Positions 8,402 to 17,316 of a stretch of 50,248 bases of DNA are shown here, piece after piece. Source of the stretch: Bacteroides sp. (GTDB lineage: Bacteria > Bacteroidota > Bacteroidia > Bacteroidales > Muribaculaceae); NCBI GenBank assembly GCA_014801735.1, contig JAAVDO010000016.1, positions 1 to 50,248 of the forward strand, read 5' to 3'. Numbering within the stretch: position 1 is the first letter of the stretch; every line of letters begins with the position of its first letter. The notes under the pieces were generated by a model. The model made no database searches. It was given only the letters and a program-made list of their open reading frames with translations, and was not told the origin of the DNA. Both the position numbers and the translations under genes were made by a program.

Positions 8402-8444
8402 TACAGGCGCAGATCAGGCAAGTACAAGCCTGTTTGCGCCTGTA
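8402..8444. terminator. Bidirectional terminator-like hairpin between convergent genes
   Basis: TACAGGCGCA (8402-8411) pairs with TGCGCCTGTA (8435-8444), with an inner CAGGC/GCCTG stem. It lies between the acyl-CoA synthetase stop and the glycosyltransferase stop. On the minus strand it is followed by a T/A-rich stretch. Confidence 0.6.
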
Positions 8445-8457
8445 TCGTGTCCGGGAG

Positions 8458-9438
8458 TTATCGGTGATCAGGCATAAGCATCTGAATCAGAGCCATGGCT
8501 ATGCGATGGTGGAGCGCTATGCGTGGTGCGGCAAGGATTTCAACGGCTTTTATGGGAAAGATTCTTTTCCATTCGGCGGGTCGTGGGCGTCTGCTTCTCA
8601 GGTAATTCGCTTTTGCTCTGAGCTGTAGCTGACATAAAAATGGCGAAAGCAGCTTCGTCAGGTGCTTTCTTTCAGCAACTTTTAGTATTTCTTCAGTGCA
8701 TCTTATCCTGTCGGCCATTATTATCCTACGGTCGGAATGAGTGAGTGAGGTCGATGCTTTGTTGACTGTATATATGTATGGCGCAATTGATTGTGTGCTT
8801 ATTCTTATATCGGGATTCGACAGAAGTATATCGGTTAGAATATACACGTCGTCCCAGCAGTTGAGCCCGTCAAGATTTTCCGGCAGCTGTGTCTTAACTG
8901 TCAGCTCACGCCTTATCAACTTGTTGCATAACGAGAAGCAGGCCGTGTCCAGCCTCATTCTGTTCAGATAGGGACCTTTCGGCTTGTGGTCCTGAGGAGT
9001 GAATATGGCACGTTTTATCAGCTTTCCATCAGCCGAAACCATCAGCAGCGGAGCTACGGCTATATCGGCCCCGGAACTCATCGCTGTGTCAAGAAGGCAT
9101 TCAAGGAAACCGGTTGGGAAAACGTCATCATGATCAATCCGTGCTAACCAGTTTCCCTTGGCGGCTCTCATTCCATCGATTTGCGAAGCGGCCGCTCCCC
9201 GGTTCACTGTGTGGGATATTACCCTTATCTCTGTTTCCGTTTTCTCCTGAGCAAACCGTTTTCGGCACGACTCTATCACCTCAGCTGTTGAGTCGCTCGA
9301 GGCATCATTGATTATTATTAGTTCAGACTTCCATCCTTGCGGGAGTCGTTGAGCCACCACCGACTCGATAGCCCGCCGGAGAAGCCTTTCACCGTTGAAC
9401 ACAGGCAGAATTGTGCTGATCAGTTTTTCCGTCAGCAT
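8458..9438 (-). CDS. Family 2 glycosyltransferase, no membrane segment
   Basis: 326 residues. The GT-A nucleotide-sugar domain is clear: STILPVFNGERLL at the N-terminus, IINDASSDSTAEV, and RIDHDDVFP supplying the metal-binding acidic residues. The C-terminal third is basic and rich in leucine and arginine with no transmembrane helix, so it is likely a cytoplasmic or peripheral enzyme of surface glycan synthesis. The ATG at 9438 shares one base with the TGA of the upstream barrel gene (TGATG); earlier starts in the frame lie inside that gene. Donor and acceptor are unknown. Confidence 0.9.
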   Translation of the reverse strand: MLTEKLISTILPVFNGERLLRRAIESVVAQRLPQGWKSELIIINDASSDSTAEVIESCRKRFAQEKTETEIRVISHTVNRGAAASQIDGMRAAKGNWLARIDHDDVFPTGFLECLLDTAMSSGADIAVAPLLMVSADGKLIKRAIFTPQDHKPKGPYLNRMRLDTACFSLCNKLIRRELTVKTQLPENLDGLNCWDDVYILTDILLSNPDIRISTQSIAPYIYTVNKASTSLTHSDRRIIMADRIRCTEEILKVAERKHLTKLLSPFLCQLQLRAKANYLRSRRPRPAEWKRIFPIKAVEILAAPRIALHHRIAMALIQMLMPDHR

Positions 9439-9950
9439 CAGAATACATAAGCGATGCTCATAGTTATAGCTCCGGCAGGAAAATCTTTCCTCCATCGCCA
9501 GGCACCTTCGGCCGCCAGACGCAGAGTGGGCGTGACGAAACACTCAACACCGCCACCTACGTTCAATCCGAGTCGCCCCGTGCGTTCGCGGTCGTCGGTC
9601 TGGCTCGGGCGGCTCCACTCCGAATATCCTATGCCTGCAAGTGGATACACATTCAAGCGTCCTGATGGCGACAGTGCGAAGGGGACATGGCAGTCGAGGC
9701 TCAGATTGTAGGCATCGTTACCGTTGTTTCGGAATGTATAGTCGATCGAAGGAGCAAGGCGCAGGTGCTCGGCGAACCGGTATGTGAATCTCACTCCGGC
9801 GAGGGCCGACTCGTTGCGGGTATTGTATCCGCCGTAGATTCCGAAAGTCTTCTGGCCTCTGCCTTCGGCCTGGGCAGCTGCCGGGAGCAGACTGGCAGCT
9901 GCAAAGAGCGCAACTGTCGCTATACGTTGAATTTTGGTCGGGAGTTTCAT
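9438..9950 (-). CDS. Small outer-membrane beta-barrel protein
   Basis: 170 residues from ATG 9950. A signal peptide is visible (positively charged start, then IATVALFAAASLLPAAAQA), followed by about eight alternating amphipathic strands (FGIYGGYN, LAGVRFTYRF, LRLAPSIDYTF and so on) and a terminal aromatic, ITMSIAYVF, as in OmpA-type or PorT-like barrels. The in-frame extension to 10001 precedes the signal peptide and is rejected. Its stop overlaps the start of the glycosyltransferase by one base, so the two are translationally coupled. No specific function can be assigned. Confidence 0.8.
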   Translation of the reverse strand: MKLPTKIQRIATVALFAAASLLPAAAQAEGRGQKTFGIYGGYNTRNESALAGVRFTYRFAEHLRLAPSIDYTFRNNGNDAYNLSLDCHVPFALSPSGRLNVYPLAGIGYSEWSRPSQTDDRERTGRLGLNVGGGVECFVTPTLRLAAEGAWRWRKDFPAGAITMSIAYVF

Positions 9951-9993
9951 ATCGTTCGATGTGAGATAAGTGGTTGATATGATAATAAGCAAA

Positions 9994-10032
9994 CGCCACA
10001 CCGAAGCCTTATGTTCAGCGGCCGGTGTGGCG
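9994..10032 (-). terminator. Terminator after gdhA
   Basis: CGCCACACCG (9994-10003) pairs with CGGTGTGGCG (10023-10032). On the minus strand a weak TTTGCTTATT tract follows, 22 bases past the gdhA stop. It may allow some read-through into the barrel gene, for which no other promoter was found. Confidence 0.65.
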
Positions 10033-10053
10033 TCTGGTTTGAGTTATGATTTA

Positions 10054-11391
10054 TCAGATCACGCCCTGACCCATCATAGCGTTGGCAACCTTCATGAAGC
10101 CGGCGATATTTGCGCCCTTCATGTAGTTGATGTAGTTGCCTTCCTCACGACCGTACTTAACGCACTGTGTGTGGATGTCGCGCATAATGGTGTGGAGTTT
10201 TGCATCAACTTCCTCGGCGCTCCACTGCAGGTGCATTGCGTTCTGAGTCATTTCCAGACCCGAGGTAGCAACGCCGCCGGCATTCACAGCCTTACCGGGA
10301 GCGTAGGTGACGCGTGCCTCCAGGAAAGTATCTATAGCTTCGGGTGTGCAGCCCATGTTTGAAACTTCGGCTACCATCTCAACACCGTTCTCAACGAGAT
10401 TGCGTGCGTCCTCACCGCTCACCTCATTCTGGGTAGCGCAGGGGAGTGCGATGTCAACCTTCTGCTCCCACGGACGACGGCCGGGGAAGAATGTTGCCGA
10501 AGGATATTTCTCTGCGTAGGGAGCTACGATATCGTTGCCCGATGCGCGGAGCTCAAGCATGTAGTCAACCTTTTCGCCAGAGATGCCGTCGGGATCATAG
10601 ATATAACCGTCGGGACCTGAGATGGTCACAACCTTTGCCCCGAGTTCGTTAGCTTTCAGAGCTGCGCCCCATGCAACGTTTCCGAAACCGCTGATAGCAA
10701 CTGTCTTGCCCTTGATGTCCTGACCCTTTTCGGCGAGCATGCTCTGTACGAAGTAGAGAGCGCCGAAACCGGTAGCTTCGGGACGGATGCGTGAACCGCC
10801 GAATTCAAGTGCCTTGCCGGTCATCGAGCCGTCACACTCGTTGCGGAGTTTCTTATACATGCCATACATGTAGCCTACCTCGCGGCCGCCTACGCCTATA
10901 TCGCCGGCGGGAACGTCGCGGTCGATGCCGATGTTCTTCCAGAGCTCAAGCATGAATGCCTGGCAGAAACGCATGATTTCAGCGTCGCTCTTGCCACGGG
11001 GCGAGAAGTCGCTACCGCCCTTGGCGCCACCCATAGGAAGGGTTGTGAGTGCATTTTTGAAGGTCTGCTCAAAGCCGAGGAATTTCAGGATCGACAGATT
11101 TACTGATGCGTGGAAGCGGATACCTCCCTTATACGGGCCGATGGCGTTGTTAAACTGCACGCGATAGCCAAGGTTGGTCTGTACGTCGCCGCGGTCGTCG
11201 GTCCAGGTCACACGGAAAGTGAAGATACGGTCCGGCTCAACAAGACGCTCGATGATGCGGGCCTTCTCGAATTCGGGATGCTGGTTGTAGACGTCTGCTA
11301 CGCAGAGGAGAACTTCTTTAACGGCCTGAAGATATTCCTTCTCGCCGGGGTGCTTCTGCTCAAGAGAGCTGATCACTTTGTTTATATCCAT
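10054..11391 (-). CDS. gdhA: NADP-type glutamate dehydrogenase
   Basis: 445 residues, the usual length of the hexameric bacterial enzyme that makes glutamate from 2-oxoglutarate and ammonium. The substrate-binding segments YKGGIRFH and LPMGGAKGGSDFSP, with their lysines, and the Rossmann glycine motif SGFGNVAWGA are present. In Bacteroidales this enzyme is a main route of ammonium assimilation. The basic residue context that separates NADP from NAD use was not analysed, so the cofactor is by family. It stands alone with its own promoter at 11493 and terminator. Confidence 0.96.
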   Translation of the reverse strand: MDINKVISSLEQKHPGEKEYLQAVKEVLLCVADVYNQHPEFEKARIIERLVEPDRIFTFRVTWTDDRGDVQTNLGYRVQFNNAIGPYKGGIRFHASVNLSILKFLGFEQTFKNALTTLPMGGAKGGSDFSPRGKSDAEIMRFCQAFMLELWKNIGIDRDVPAGDIGVGGREVGYMYGMYKKLRNECDGSMTGKALEFGGSRIRPEATGFGALYFVQSMLAEKGQDIKGKTVAISGFGNVAWGAALKANELGAKVVTISGPDGYIYDPDGISGEKVDYMLELRASGNDIVAPYAEKYPSATFFPGRRPWEQKVDIALPCATQNEVSGEDARNLVENGVEMVAEVSNMGCTPEAIDTFLEARVTYAPGKAVNAGGVATSGLEMTQNAMHLQWSAEEVDAKLHTIMRDIHTQCVKYGREEGNYINYMKGANIAGFMKVANAMMGQGVI

Positions 11392-11492
11392 GATTGGATC
11401 TTACATTTGAATGGTTATTAGATTTCGGCTCATGGGTGCGTGAGCCCCGTGTTGTCTAAGTCGAAAGAGTCGGTTCATCGCTAACTCCGCGG

Positions 11493-11500
11493 CAAATTTA
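11493..11500 (-). promoter_or_regulatory. -7 box of gdhA
   Basis: TAAATTTG on the minus strand matches TAnnTTTG about 100 bases before the gdhA ATG, with a TTG at 11517-11519 giving a slightly short spacer. The transcript would have a roughly 95-base leader. Confidence 0.65.
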
Positions 11501-11524
11501 ACAACAATCTTTGATACAAGAAAA

Positions 11525-11568
11525 CCATCGCGCTCTATAAATTATGTTAAAATTTATAGGCGCGATGG
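11525..11568 (-). terminator. Intrinsic terminator of the parA-parB-DUF5683-mltD operon
   Basis: CCATCGCGC/GCGCGATGG and CTATAAATT/AATTTATAG form an 18-base-pair stem around a seven-base loop (with a small internal bulge), followed on the minus strand by TTTTCTTGT. It lies 32 bases past the mltD stop. Confidence 0.85.
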
Positions 11569-11600
11569 CATTGTGTATAATAGTGAGTTACACTTTGCTA

Positions 11601-13328
11601 TTATCTTCTTCTCTTAGTTGATTTTTTGGTGGTTTTAGCCCCGCCTGTTGAAGATTTTGCCGCTGATTTTGCCGGAATTTTGATCTTTTGGCCCGGATGA
11701 AGGATTGAACTGGCGGTAAGGCCGTTTGCGCTCTGAAGATCGGCAACGCTGACTCCTGTTTTCTTTGATATGCGATACAGGTTGTCGCCCGAAACGATAG
11801 TATAAGTCGAGGCAGCTTTGGGCTGAGTCTGTTTCTTTGTCTCTGTTTTCTTAGGTTCAGCTTTCTTTTTGGCAGTCTCGGTCGCTGCGGCTGTCGATGC
11901 AGTGTTCTTTCGGGTCGCTGCTGTTTCCTGGGTTTTTGCTACTGCTGTTGCTTCCTTCTGTTTTGCCGATTGGGCTGCAGCGGCAGTGGTGTCGGCTCTG
12001 TTTTCAGCAGCGTTTATGGCAGCGAGGGCCTCGGGTCTGATTCCCTGCTCCATATATTCGATTTTCAGCTCATCGCCCACTTTTACCTTGCCACGGGTCA
12101 GATTGTTCCACTTCTTGATGTCAGTAGCGCTTACGCCATATTTCTTGGCTATGTCGCGGATATTCTCGCCGCGCTTCACTACGTGTGTTGTCTTTACGAT
12201 GTGATCGGTAAGCAGAGTGGAATCCGCTTTCTGCATCCGCTGCTGGCCCGGTTCAACATATACGCGGCGCGAATACAGGTCGGCATCAAGGCTCAGAATG
12301 GCATCCTGACTCATGATGTAGCTCAGACACTGCTGGGAGGGGAGCACCAGAGCGTAGGGATGGTTGTTGCCCGGTATGATATCTTTGCGGAACTGAGGAT
12401 TGAGCATCCTGATCTCCTCGACCGGAATATTGAGTACTTCCGCTATCTGGTTGAAATGAACTCGCTGGCTCACCTGCACGGTATCCGTCACGAGTTGTTT
12501 CTTTACAATGGTAGGACGCACCCCGTAGCGGTCGAAATAGTTCATCACGAAGTTGGCTGCGATGAAAGCGGGCAAGTAGCCGCGGGTTTCCGACGGCAGA
12601 TAGTTGTAAATTTCCCAGAAATCTTTCTTGCCGCCACCTGCTCGGCGGAGAGCCTTGTTCACGTTGCCCGGACCGCAGTTGTAGGCAGCGATGGCAAGCG
12701 ACCAGTCGCCGTAAGCCTCGTAAAGCTGTTTCAGGTATTTGGCGGCTGCTGCGCTCGATTTGCGCGGATCTCTGCGCTGGTCGACGAGCGAGTTCACCTC
12801 CATGCCGAGGCCGTTGGCTGTGGCGGGCATAAACTGCCACAGGCCGGTGGCACCTGCGCGTGACACAGCGTTAGGATTCAGTGCCGATTCGATCACCGGC
12901 AGGTATTGCAGTTCCAGAGGCATGCGCTCTTTGGTCAGTTCCTCTACGAATATGTTGCCGTAGTAATTGTGAAGTGCAACCATATCCGACACAAGCGAGC
13001 GGCGTTTTGTGAGATACATGTCGATAAAGCGGCCGACAATAGCATTGTAAGGTAGCTCTATCTCGGCCGGCAGACGTGACAGCAGATCGGCATATTCCTC
13101 GGGTGTGCCTACATTTGCAAATGCTGTGTCGGGCAGAGTGGCCGATCGGTCGGTGTAATTCTTTATGTAGAAATTCTCTTCCATGGCGCGTGTGAGCGTC
13201 TCGAAGCTTTCCGGAGGAATTACGTTGTCATCGGTTATCGAATACTTGATGTCGAGAATCGACAGGGCCGCCGACGCACTTAGCGCCAGACACCCTGTCA
13301 ATAAAGTATTTAAAAGTCGTTTCATCAT
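11601..13328 (-). CDS. mltD: Membrane-bound/periplasmic lytic transglycosylase with LysM repeats
   Basis: 575 residues. After a signal peptide comes a family-1 lytic transglycosylase domain (about 125-270) with catalytic Glu147 (ESALNP), GLWQFMP (162-168) and AAYNCGPG (214-221). LysM peptidoglycan-binding domains follow at about 381-424 and 509-552, and a degenerate one around 286-330. They are joined by an Ala/Thr/Lys-rich linker (437-507) of low complexity, and the tail is strongly basic. It cleaves the glycan strands of peptidoglycan. No lipobox cysteine is evident at the usual place. Placement after parA-parB-DUF5683 is a conserved Bacteroidales order. Confidence 0.94.
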   Translation of the reverse strand: MMKRLLNTLLTGCLALSASAALSILDIKYSITDDNVIPPESFETLTRAMEENFYIKNYTDRSATLPDTAFANVGTPEEYADLLSRLPAEIELPYNAIVGRFIDMYLTKRRSLVSDMVALHNYYGNIFVEELTKERMPLELQYLPVIESALNPNAVSRAGATGLWQFMPATANGLGMEVNSLVDQRRDPRKSSAAAAKYLKQLYEAYGDWSLAIAAYNCGPGNVNKALRRAGGGKKDFWEIYNYLPSETRGYLPAFIAANFVMNYFDRYGVRPTIVKKQLVTDTVQVSQRVHFNQIAEVLNIPVEEIRMLNPQFRKDIIPGNNHPYALVLPSQQCLSYIMSQDAILSLDADLYSRRVYVEPGQQRMQKADSTLLTDHIVKTTHVVKRGENIRDIAKKYGVSATDIKKWNNLTRGKVKVGDELKIEYMEQGIRPEALAAINAAENRADTTAAAAQSAKQKEATAVAKTQETAATRKNTASTAAATETAKKKAEPKKTETKKQTQPKAASTYTIVSGDNLYRISKKTGVSVADLQSANGLTASSILHPGQKIKIPAKSAAKSSTGGAKTTKKSTKRRR

Positions 13329-13374
13329 GCGGCTGAAAGATTGGTTTTGTGAGAAGAGAAAATCAAAAGAGAGG

Positions 13375-14175
13375 TCAGAAGCACAGGGCCCACTGGAGCC
13401 CTACTCCTGGAAGTCCGTTTCTTGCGTCGGGAATGACGGCCGGCGACCATCTTAACGCCAGATCCGGACTGATATCAAACTGGGAAAGAGATGCATCGAC
13501 ATATGCGTCGACAATAGCTACGAGATAAACGCCTATCATTGCGATTACACACATATCGCGGTTGCGGCGGAAATAGTCTTTGCGGCTCTTGAAAACTGAC
13601 GTCCAATATTCCTTGTCGATCTGCGATTCCGACATGGTAGGAGGAAAAATGTCCATATACCCGTTGGTATTTGGATCGGAGTCAGAGATATCGTTATACG
13701 CCCTGGCGTAGTCTTTGAGCATGGTGTTGTTCCAGGTCATGCCGTAGGCGAGACCCATGTAGGCACCTACTACTATCGGAAGCTTCCAGTAACGGCGATT
13801 ATATATCTGACCAAGACCCGGACATAGTGCGGCAAGCCATACAGCTCTGGTTGGGTCAGGATTGAATGTACGGCTTCCAATACCGATATTTCCTTCAGGT
13901 ACGATTGCAAAGGTGTCGGCAGGCATCAGATCAACACCTTTCGGGGTCACGCTCAGACTATCGACAACAACATCTGTCGGCGAAACGGGAGTGGCGTTTA
14001 TGGGAAAACTGTCGGGTAGTTCTACCGGGTCGGTGGGCACAGGCGGCAAGATGGTAGAAAGAGGAGATGAAAAAATGTTAAAAGGCTCTAAGAGTGCTAA
14101 AAACAGAACGGCGGCGACTCTTGCAGCCGCTGTGTGCCATTTTTTAGTGAAAATGCTTTGTAAAAGCCTATGCAT
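13375..14175 (-). CDS. DUF5683-domain membrane protein
   Basis: 266 residues with an N-terminal hydrophobic segment that may be a signal anchor, a proline-rich region (about 40-75), and the DUF5683 core: WLAALCPGLGQIYNRRYWKLP, written here as the CPGLGQIYN motif near residue 120, followed by two hydrophobic segments. CPGLGQIYN resembles the PGLGQ turn of small membrane domains. Function is unknown. It lies 64 bases after parB and 46 before mltD, linking segregation and cell-wall genes in one transcript. Confidence 0.88.
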   Translation of the reverse strand: MHRLLQSIFTKKWHTAAARVAAVLFLALLEPFNIFSSPLSTILPPVPTDPVELPDSFPINATPVSPTDVVVDSLSVTPKGVDLMPADTFAIVPEGNIGIGSRTFNPDPTRAVWLAALCPGLGQIYNRRYWKLPIVVGAYMGLAYGMTWNNTMLKDYARAYNDISDSDPNTNGYMDIFPPTMSESQIDKEYWTSVFKSRKDYFRRNRDMCVIAMIGVYLVAIVDAYVDASLSQFDISPDLALRWSPAVIPDARNGLPGVGLQWALCF

Positions 14176-14239
14176 CTCTACGTATCTGACTCTTAGGTAT
14201 TTAATGATTGGGAGGCGCCCATGCCGCCAGGCTGTGCGT

Positions 14240-15133
14240 TTATTCCTCAGGTTTTAGCTCGTCAAAGATAGTAATTAATCTCTCAAGTTCATCCTCCGTG
14301 CGGAAGCTGAAGGTGATTTTTCCTTTGCCCGAACGGTCGCAGGCGAAGCTGACAGGCGCATTGAATCGCTTGGAAAGGTGGTCGCGCAACAGGTCGAAAT
14401 CTTTTGCGGCAAATCGGCCGGCTTGTTCCTGAGCTTTGTTGTCGGGATTCTCTGATGCCTCACGCATTTTTTTTACGAGTTCTTCGACGCGGCGCACCGA
14501 CAGTCCCTGTTTTACAATCAGCTTGAACAATGCAAGCTGATCCTGGGGATTATCGAGAGTGACGAGAGCTCTGGCATGACCCATGTTGAGCTGACCGTCG
14601 CGCAGACCAAGCTGAATTTCGGCAGGCAGCTTCAGCAGACGCATGAAATTGGCGATAGTGGTGCGCTTCTTGCCCACACGCTCACTCAGGCGCTCCTGGG
14701 TCAGGTTGTACTGATTGATCAGTTTGCGGAAGGATAGGGCTATTTCTATCGGGTTGAGATCCTCGCGCTGTATATTTTCGATAAGCGCTATTTCCGAGAC
14801 TTCTGCTTCGGTGGCCGTGCGGATATATGCAGGTACTGTGGTCAGTCCTGCCATACCGGCCGCACGGAAACGACGTTCTCCGGCAAGAATCTGGTATGAG
14901 TCAGGACCGGTCTTCCTCAGCGAGATCGGCTGGATTATACCCACCTCCCTTATTGAGGAGGCAAGTTCTTTCAGCGCATCCTGATCGAAGTTGGTTCGCG
15001 GCTGGTCGGGGTTGGCTGATATCTGCGACAGTGGTATCTCGCTTATAGCCGAGGTGCCCGTTGCGGGTATATCGTCCATTGATATCAGTGAGTCGAGTCC
15101 GCGGCCGAGCGCCGAACGTTTGATGGTAGCCAT
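14240..15133 (-). CDS. parB: Chromosome-partitioning protein ParB (Spo0J)
   Basis: 297 residues from the ATG at 15133, one base after the parA stop. It has the N-terminal ALGRGLDSLI motif that contacts ParA, the CTP-binding GERRFRAA box and the ENIQREDLNP box, the helix-turn-helix (LTQERLSERVGKKRTTIANF), and a C-terminal dimerisation domain. It binds parS sites near the origin, slides as a CTP-dependent clamp and activates the ParA ATPase. No full parS was found in the window. A longer frame to 15214 would overlap parA and is rejected. Confidence 0.96.
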   Translation of the reverse strand: MATIKRSALGRGLDSLISMDDIPATGTSAISEIPLSQISANPDQPRTNFDQDALKELASSIREVGIIQPISLRKTGPDSYQILAGERRFRAAGMAGLTTVPAYIRTATEAEVSEIALIENIQREDLNPIEIALSFRKLINQYNLTQERLSERVGKKRTTIANFMRLLKLPAEIQLGLRDGQLNMGHARALVTLDNPQDQLALFKLIVKQGLSVRRVEELVKKMREASENPDNKAQEQAGRFAAKDFDLLRDHLSKRFNAPVSFACDRSGKGKITFSFRTEDELERLITIFDELKPEE

Positions 15134-15134
15134 T

Positions 15135-15908
15135 TTATTGATGAGAGATTTGTTTTGAGATGATTTCGCGGGCAAGCGCGGTGTGGCTCGTAGCTCCGCG
15201 GCTTTCCGGATCATAAAGTAGTGCGGGCAGCCCGTGCGACGGAGCCTCGCTCAAACGTATGTTGCGTGGTATCACGGTATTGAACACCATGTCGCCGAAA
15301 TGGCCTTTCAGCTCCTCGTATATCTGGTTGGCAAGTCGTAGACGGGCGTCATACATTGTCAGCAGAAATCCTTCTATCTCGAGTCCGGGGTTCAGGCGCG
15401 GCTTGATGATGCGGATAGTGTTGATGAGTTTCGTGATACCCTCCAGAGCGAAATATTCAGCCTGTACGGGGATAATGACGGAGTTGGCTGCCGTTAGTGC
15501 GTTGACTGTGATAAGCCCGAGCGACGGGGAACAGTCGATCAGGATGAAATCGTAGATCTCTGTGGCCGGTGCGAGCACGTGGGCCATGATCTTCTCGCGA
15601 TCCGGACGACTGATAAGTTCTATTTCAGCACCGGCGAGATCTATGCGCGATCCTATCAGGTCAAGCCCCTCTACGCAGGTGGCTACCTGCGATCCTATCA
15701 GAGGATAATCATCAACAAGACATTCATATATCGACGATGACATCTGGGACGGTTTAATCCCATATCCTGATGTAGCGTTGGCCTGAGGATCGGCGTCAAC
15801 TATCAGCACTTTTTTGCCTTCGGCGGCGAGAGAAGCGGCCAGATTTATGGTAGTGGTGGTCTTGCCCACACCGCCTTTCTGGTTTGCTACCGCAATTATT
15901 TTACCCAT
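15135..15908 (-). CDS. parA: Chromosome-partitioning ATPase ParA (Soj)
   Basis: 257 residues from ATG 15908 (an ATG two codons earlier is possible). The deviant Walker A KGGVGKTT near residues 11-18, the DADPQAN box, and IDCSPSLG (Walker B region) identify a ParA/MinD-type ATPase. It acts on the nucleoid with ParB to separate origins. It is the first gene of the four-gene operon and has a -7 box at 15931. It lacks the N-terminal DNA-binding extension of plasmid ParA proteins, which fits a chromosomal Soj. Confidence 0.96.
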   Translation of the reverse strand: MGKIIAVANQKGGVGKTTTTINLAASLAAEGKKVLIVDADPQANATSGYGIKPSQMSSSIYECLVDDYPLIGSQVATCVEGLDLIGSRIDLAGAEIELISRPDREKIMAHVLAPATEIYDFILIDCSPSLGLITVNALTAANSVIIPVQAEYFALEGITKLINTIRIIKPRLNPGLEIEGFLLTMYDARLRLANQIYEELKGHFGDMVFNTVIPRNIRLSEAPSHGLPALLYDPESRGATSHTALAREIISKQISHQ

Positions 15909-15930
15909 AAGCATGTAAATGTTTACAGTG

Positions 15931-15938
15931 CAAATGTA
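15931..15938 (-). promoter_or_regulatory. -7 box of the parA operon
   Basis: TACATTTG on the minus strand matches TAnnTTTG, 22 bases before the ATG at 15908. The leader would be very short. No clear -33 element is seen. Confidence 0.6.
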
Positions 15939-16021
15939 TGAAGAATAATCGTCACGCGCGCATATATAAGCGTTAAAGCGTCTGAAATTGTAGATAAGTG
16001 GGGGTGTTTGTTAATAAAAAG

Positions 16022-16055
16022 CGGATAACCGGGACGTCGATGCCACGGTCATCCG
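16022..16055 (-). terminator. Terminator of pta-ackA-queA
   Basis: CGGATAACCG and CGGTCATCCG pair with one mismatch, and the minus strand continues CTTTTTATTAA. It lies 35 bases past the queA stop. Confidence 0.8.
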
Positions 16056-16089
16056 AAATATGTGTCCGTATGTCTTGATCTCAGGCTTT

Positions 16090-17316
16090 TCAGAGTAACA
16101 GACAGGCGTCACCGTAGCTCAGAAATCTGAAGTCGCCGGCAAGCGCGTAATCGTAGATCTCACGCCATCTGCCATCTACAAATGCCGACACAAGCAGCAG
16201 GAGTGTAGATTTGGGCTGATGGAAATTGGTGATCATGCCTTTCACTACCCTATATCTGTAGCCCGGTGCGATTATCACCCGTGTCGATGCAATGAGGCGT
16301 TTAAGGCCTTTACGGTCCATATAGTCGCCCAAAGCGGTGAAGGCTTCTTCCGCACTCAGTTCCGGATGATCAGGAGAGTAAGGATACCACTGTCCGACGC
16401 AGTCGGGTTCAAGCCCTGTGCCGACCATACACCCGAGATGGTAAAGGCTTTCGAGGGTCCTGACTGATGTCGTGCCAACGGCTATGATTCTATCGGCTCC
16501 GGTGGCTATTTCTGCGATCAGTGAACGGTCGGCCGCAATGAATTCACGATGCATCTCGTGGTCGGCTATTGTCTCTGTCTTGACCGGCTGAAATGTCCCG
16601 GCACCAACATGCAGCGTCAGCGCGCGCCGCTTTATTCCTCGGCTGTCGATATCGGCAAGAACGCGGTCGGTGAAATGTAATCCTGCGGTCGGTGCGGCAA
16701 CAGATCCTTCTACAGCACTATACACAGTCTGGTAATCGGAAGAATCAGCCTGTTCGGTGGGTCGGTTCAGGTAGGGCGGGATCGGTATCTCGCCGGCAGC
16801 CTCAATGATCTGCGAGAATGAAATTCCGGCGGCAGGATCCCAGCTGAAGCGCACTATTGACGCATTTCCTGCTCGGCCTGTGCGGGTGGCAGTCAGCGTC
16901 AGTGGAGTGCCGTTGATAGTGACTGTCAGCGTGAGCTCTCCATCGCGCCAGCGCTTGCTGTTGCCAACGAAGCAAACCCACTCGCATGTTGCGGTCGCGG
17001 CAAATGCCACAGTATAGTCGATAGGGGAGTGGGGCTCGAGACAAAACACCTCGATAGCAGCGCCGGTAGCCTTTCTGAAACGCAGACGGGCGTTGATAAC
17101 ACGTGTGTCATTGTATACGAGCATGCTGCCTTCAGGCAGAAGAGCGGGCAGATCGGTGAAACGGTGAGTGGAAAGCTCGCCCTTGGGAGTTCTGACCAGC
17201 AGCAGACACTGATCGCGCTCAGCCAGAGGATGAGCCGCTATGCGGCTTTCCTCCAGCGGATAGTCGAATGAGTCGATCGTGATCGAGCGCGGATCGGAGT
17301 GATCAGTTGAGGCCAC
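16090..17316 (-). CDS. queA: tRNA preQ1(34) S-adenosylmethionine ribosyltransferase-isomerase
   Basis: QueA adds the ribosyl group of SAM to preQ1 in the tRNA wobble position, giving epoxyqueuosine. The 408-residue protein shows the family signature VYNDTRVINARL (about 67-78), ALTLHVGAGTFQPV, HREF in the SAM/tRNA site, and the late ITNFHQPKSTLLLLV. The start is GTG at 17316, inside the ackA stop region with a 14-base overlap; no ATG is available before the conserved ITIDSFDYPL. That makes translation probably coupled to ackA. Confidence 0.94.
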   Translation of the reverse strand: MASTDHSDPRSITIDSFDYPLEESRIAAHPLAERDQCLLLVRTPKGELSTHRFTDLPALLPEGSMLVYNDTRVINARLRFRKATGAAIEVFCLEPHSPIDYTVAFAATATCEWVCFVGNSKRWRDGELTLTVTINGTPLTLTATRTGRAGNASIVRFSWDPAAGISFSQIIEAAGEIPIPPYLNRPTEQADSSDYQTVYSAVEGSVAAPTAGLHFTDRVLADIDSRGIKRRALTLHVGAGTFQPVKTETIADHEMHREFIAADRSLIAEIATGADRIIAVGTTSVRTLESLYHLGCMVGTGLEPDCVGQWYPYSPDHPELSAEEAFTALGDYMDRKGLKRLIASTRVIIAPGYRYRVVKGMITNFHQPKSTLLLLVSAFVDGRWREIYDYALAGDFRFLSYGDACLLL

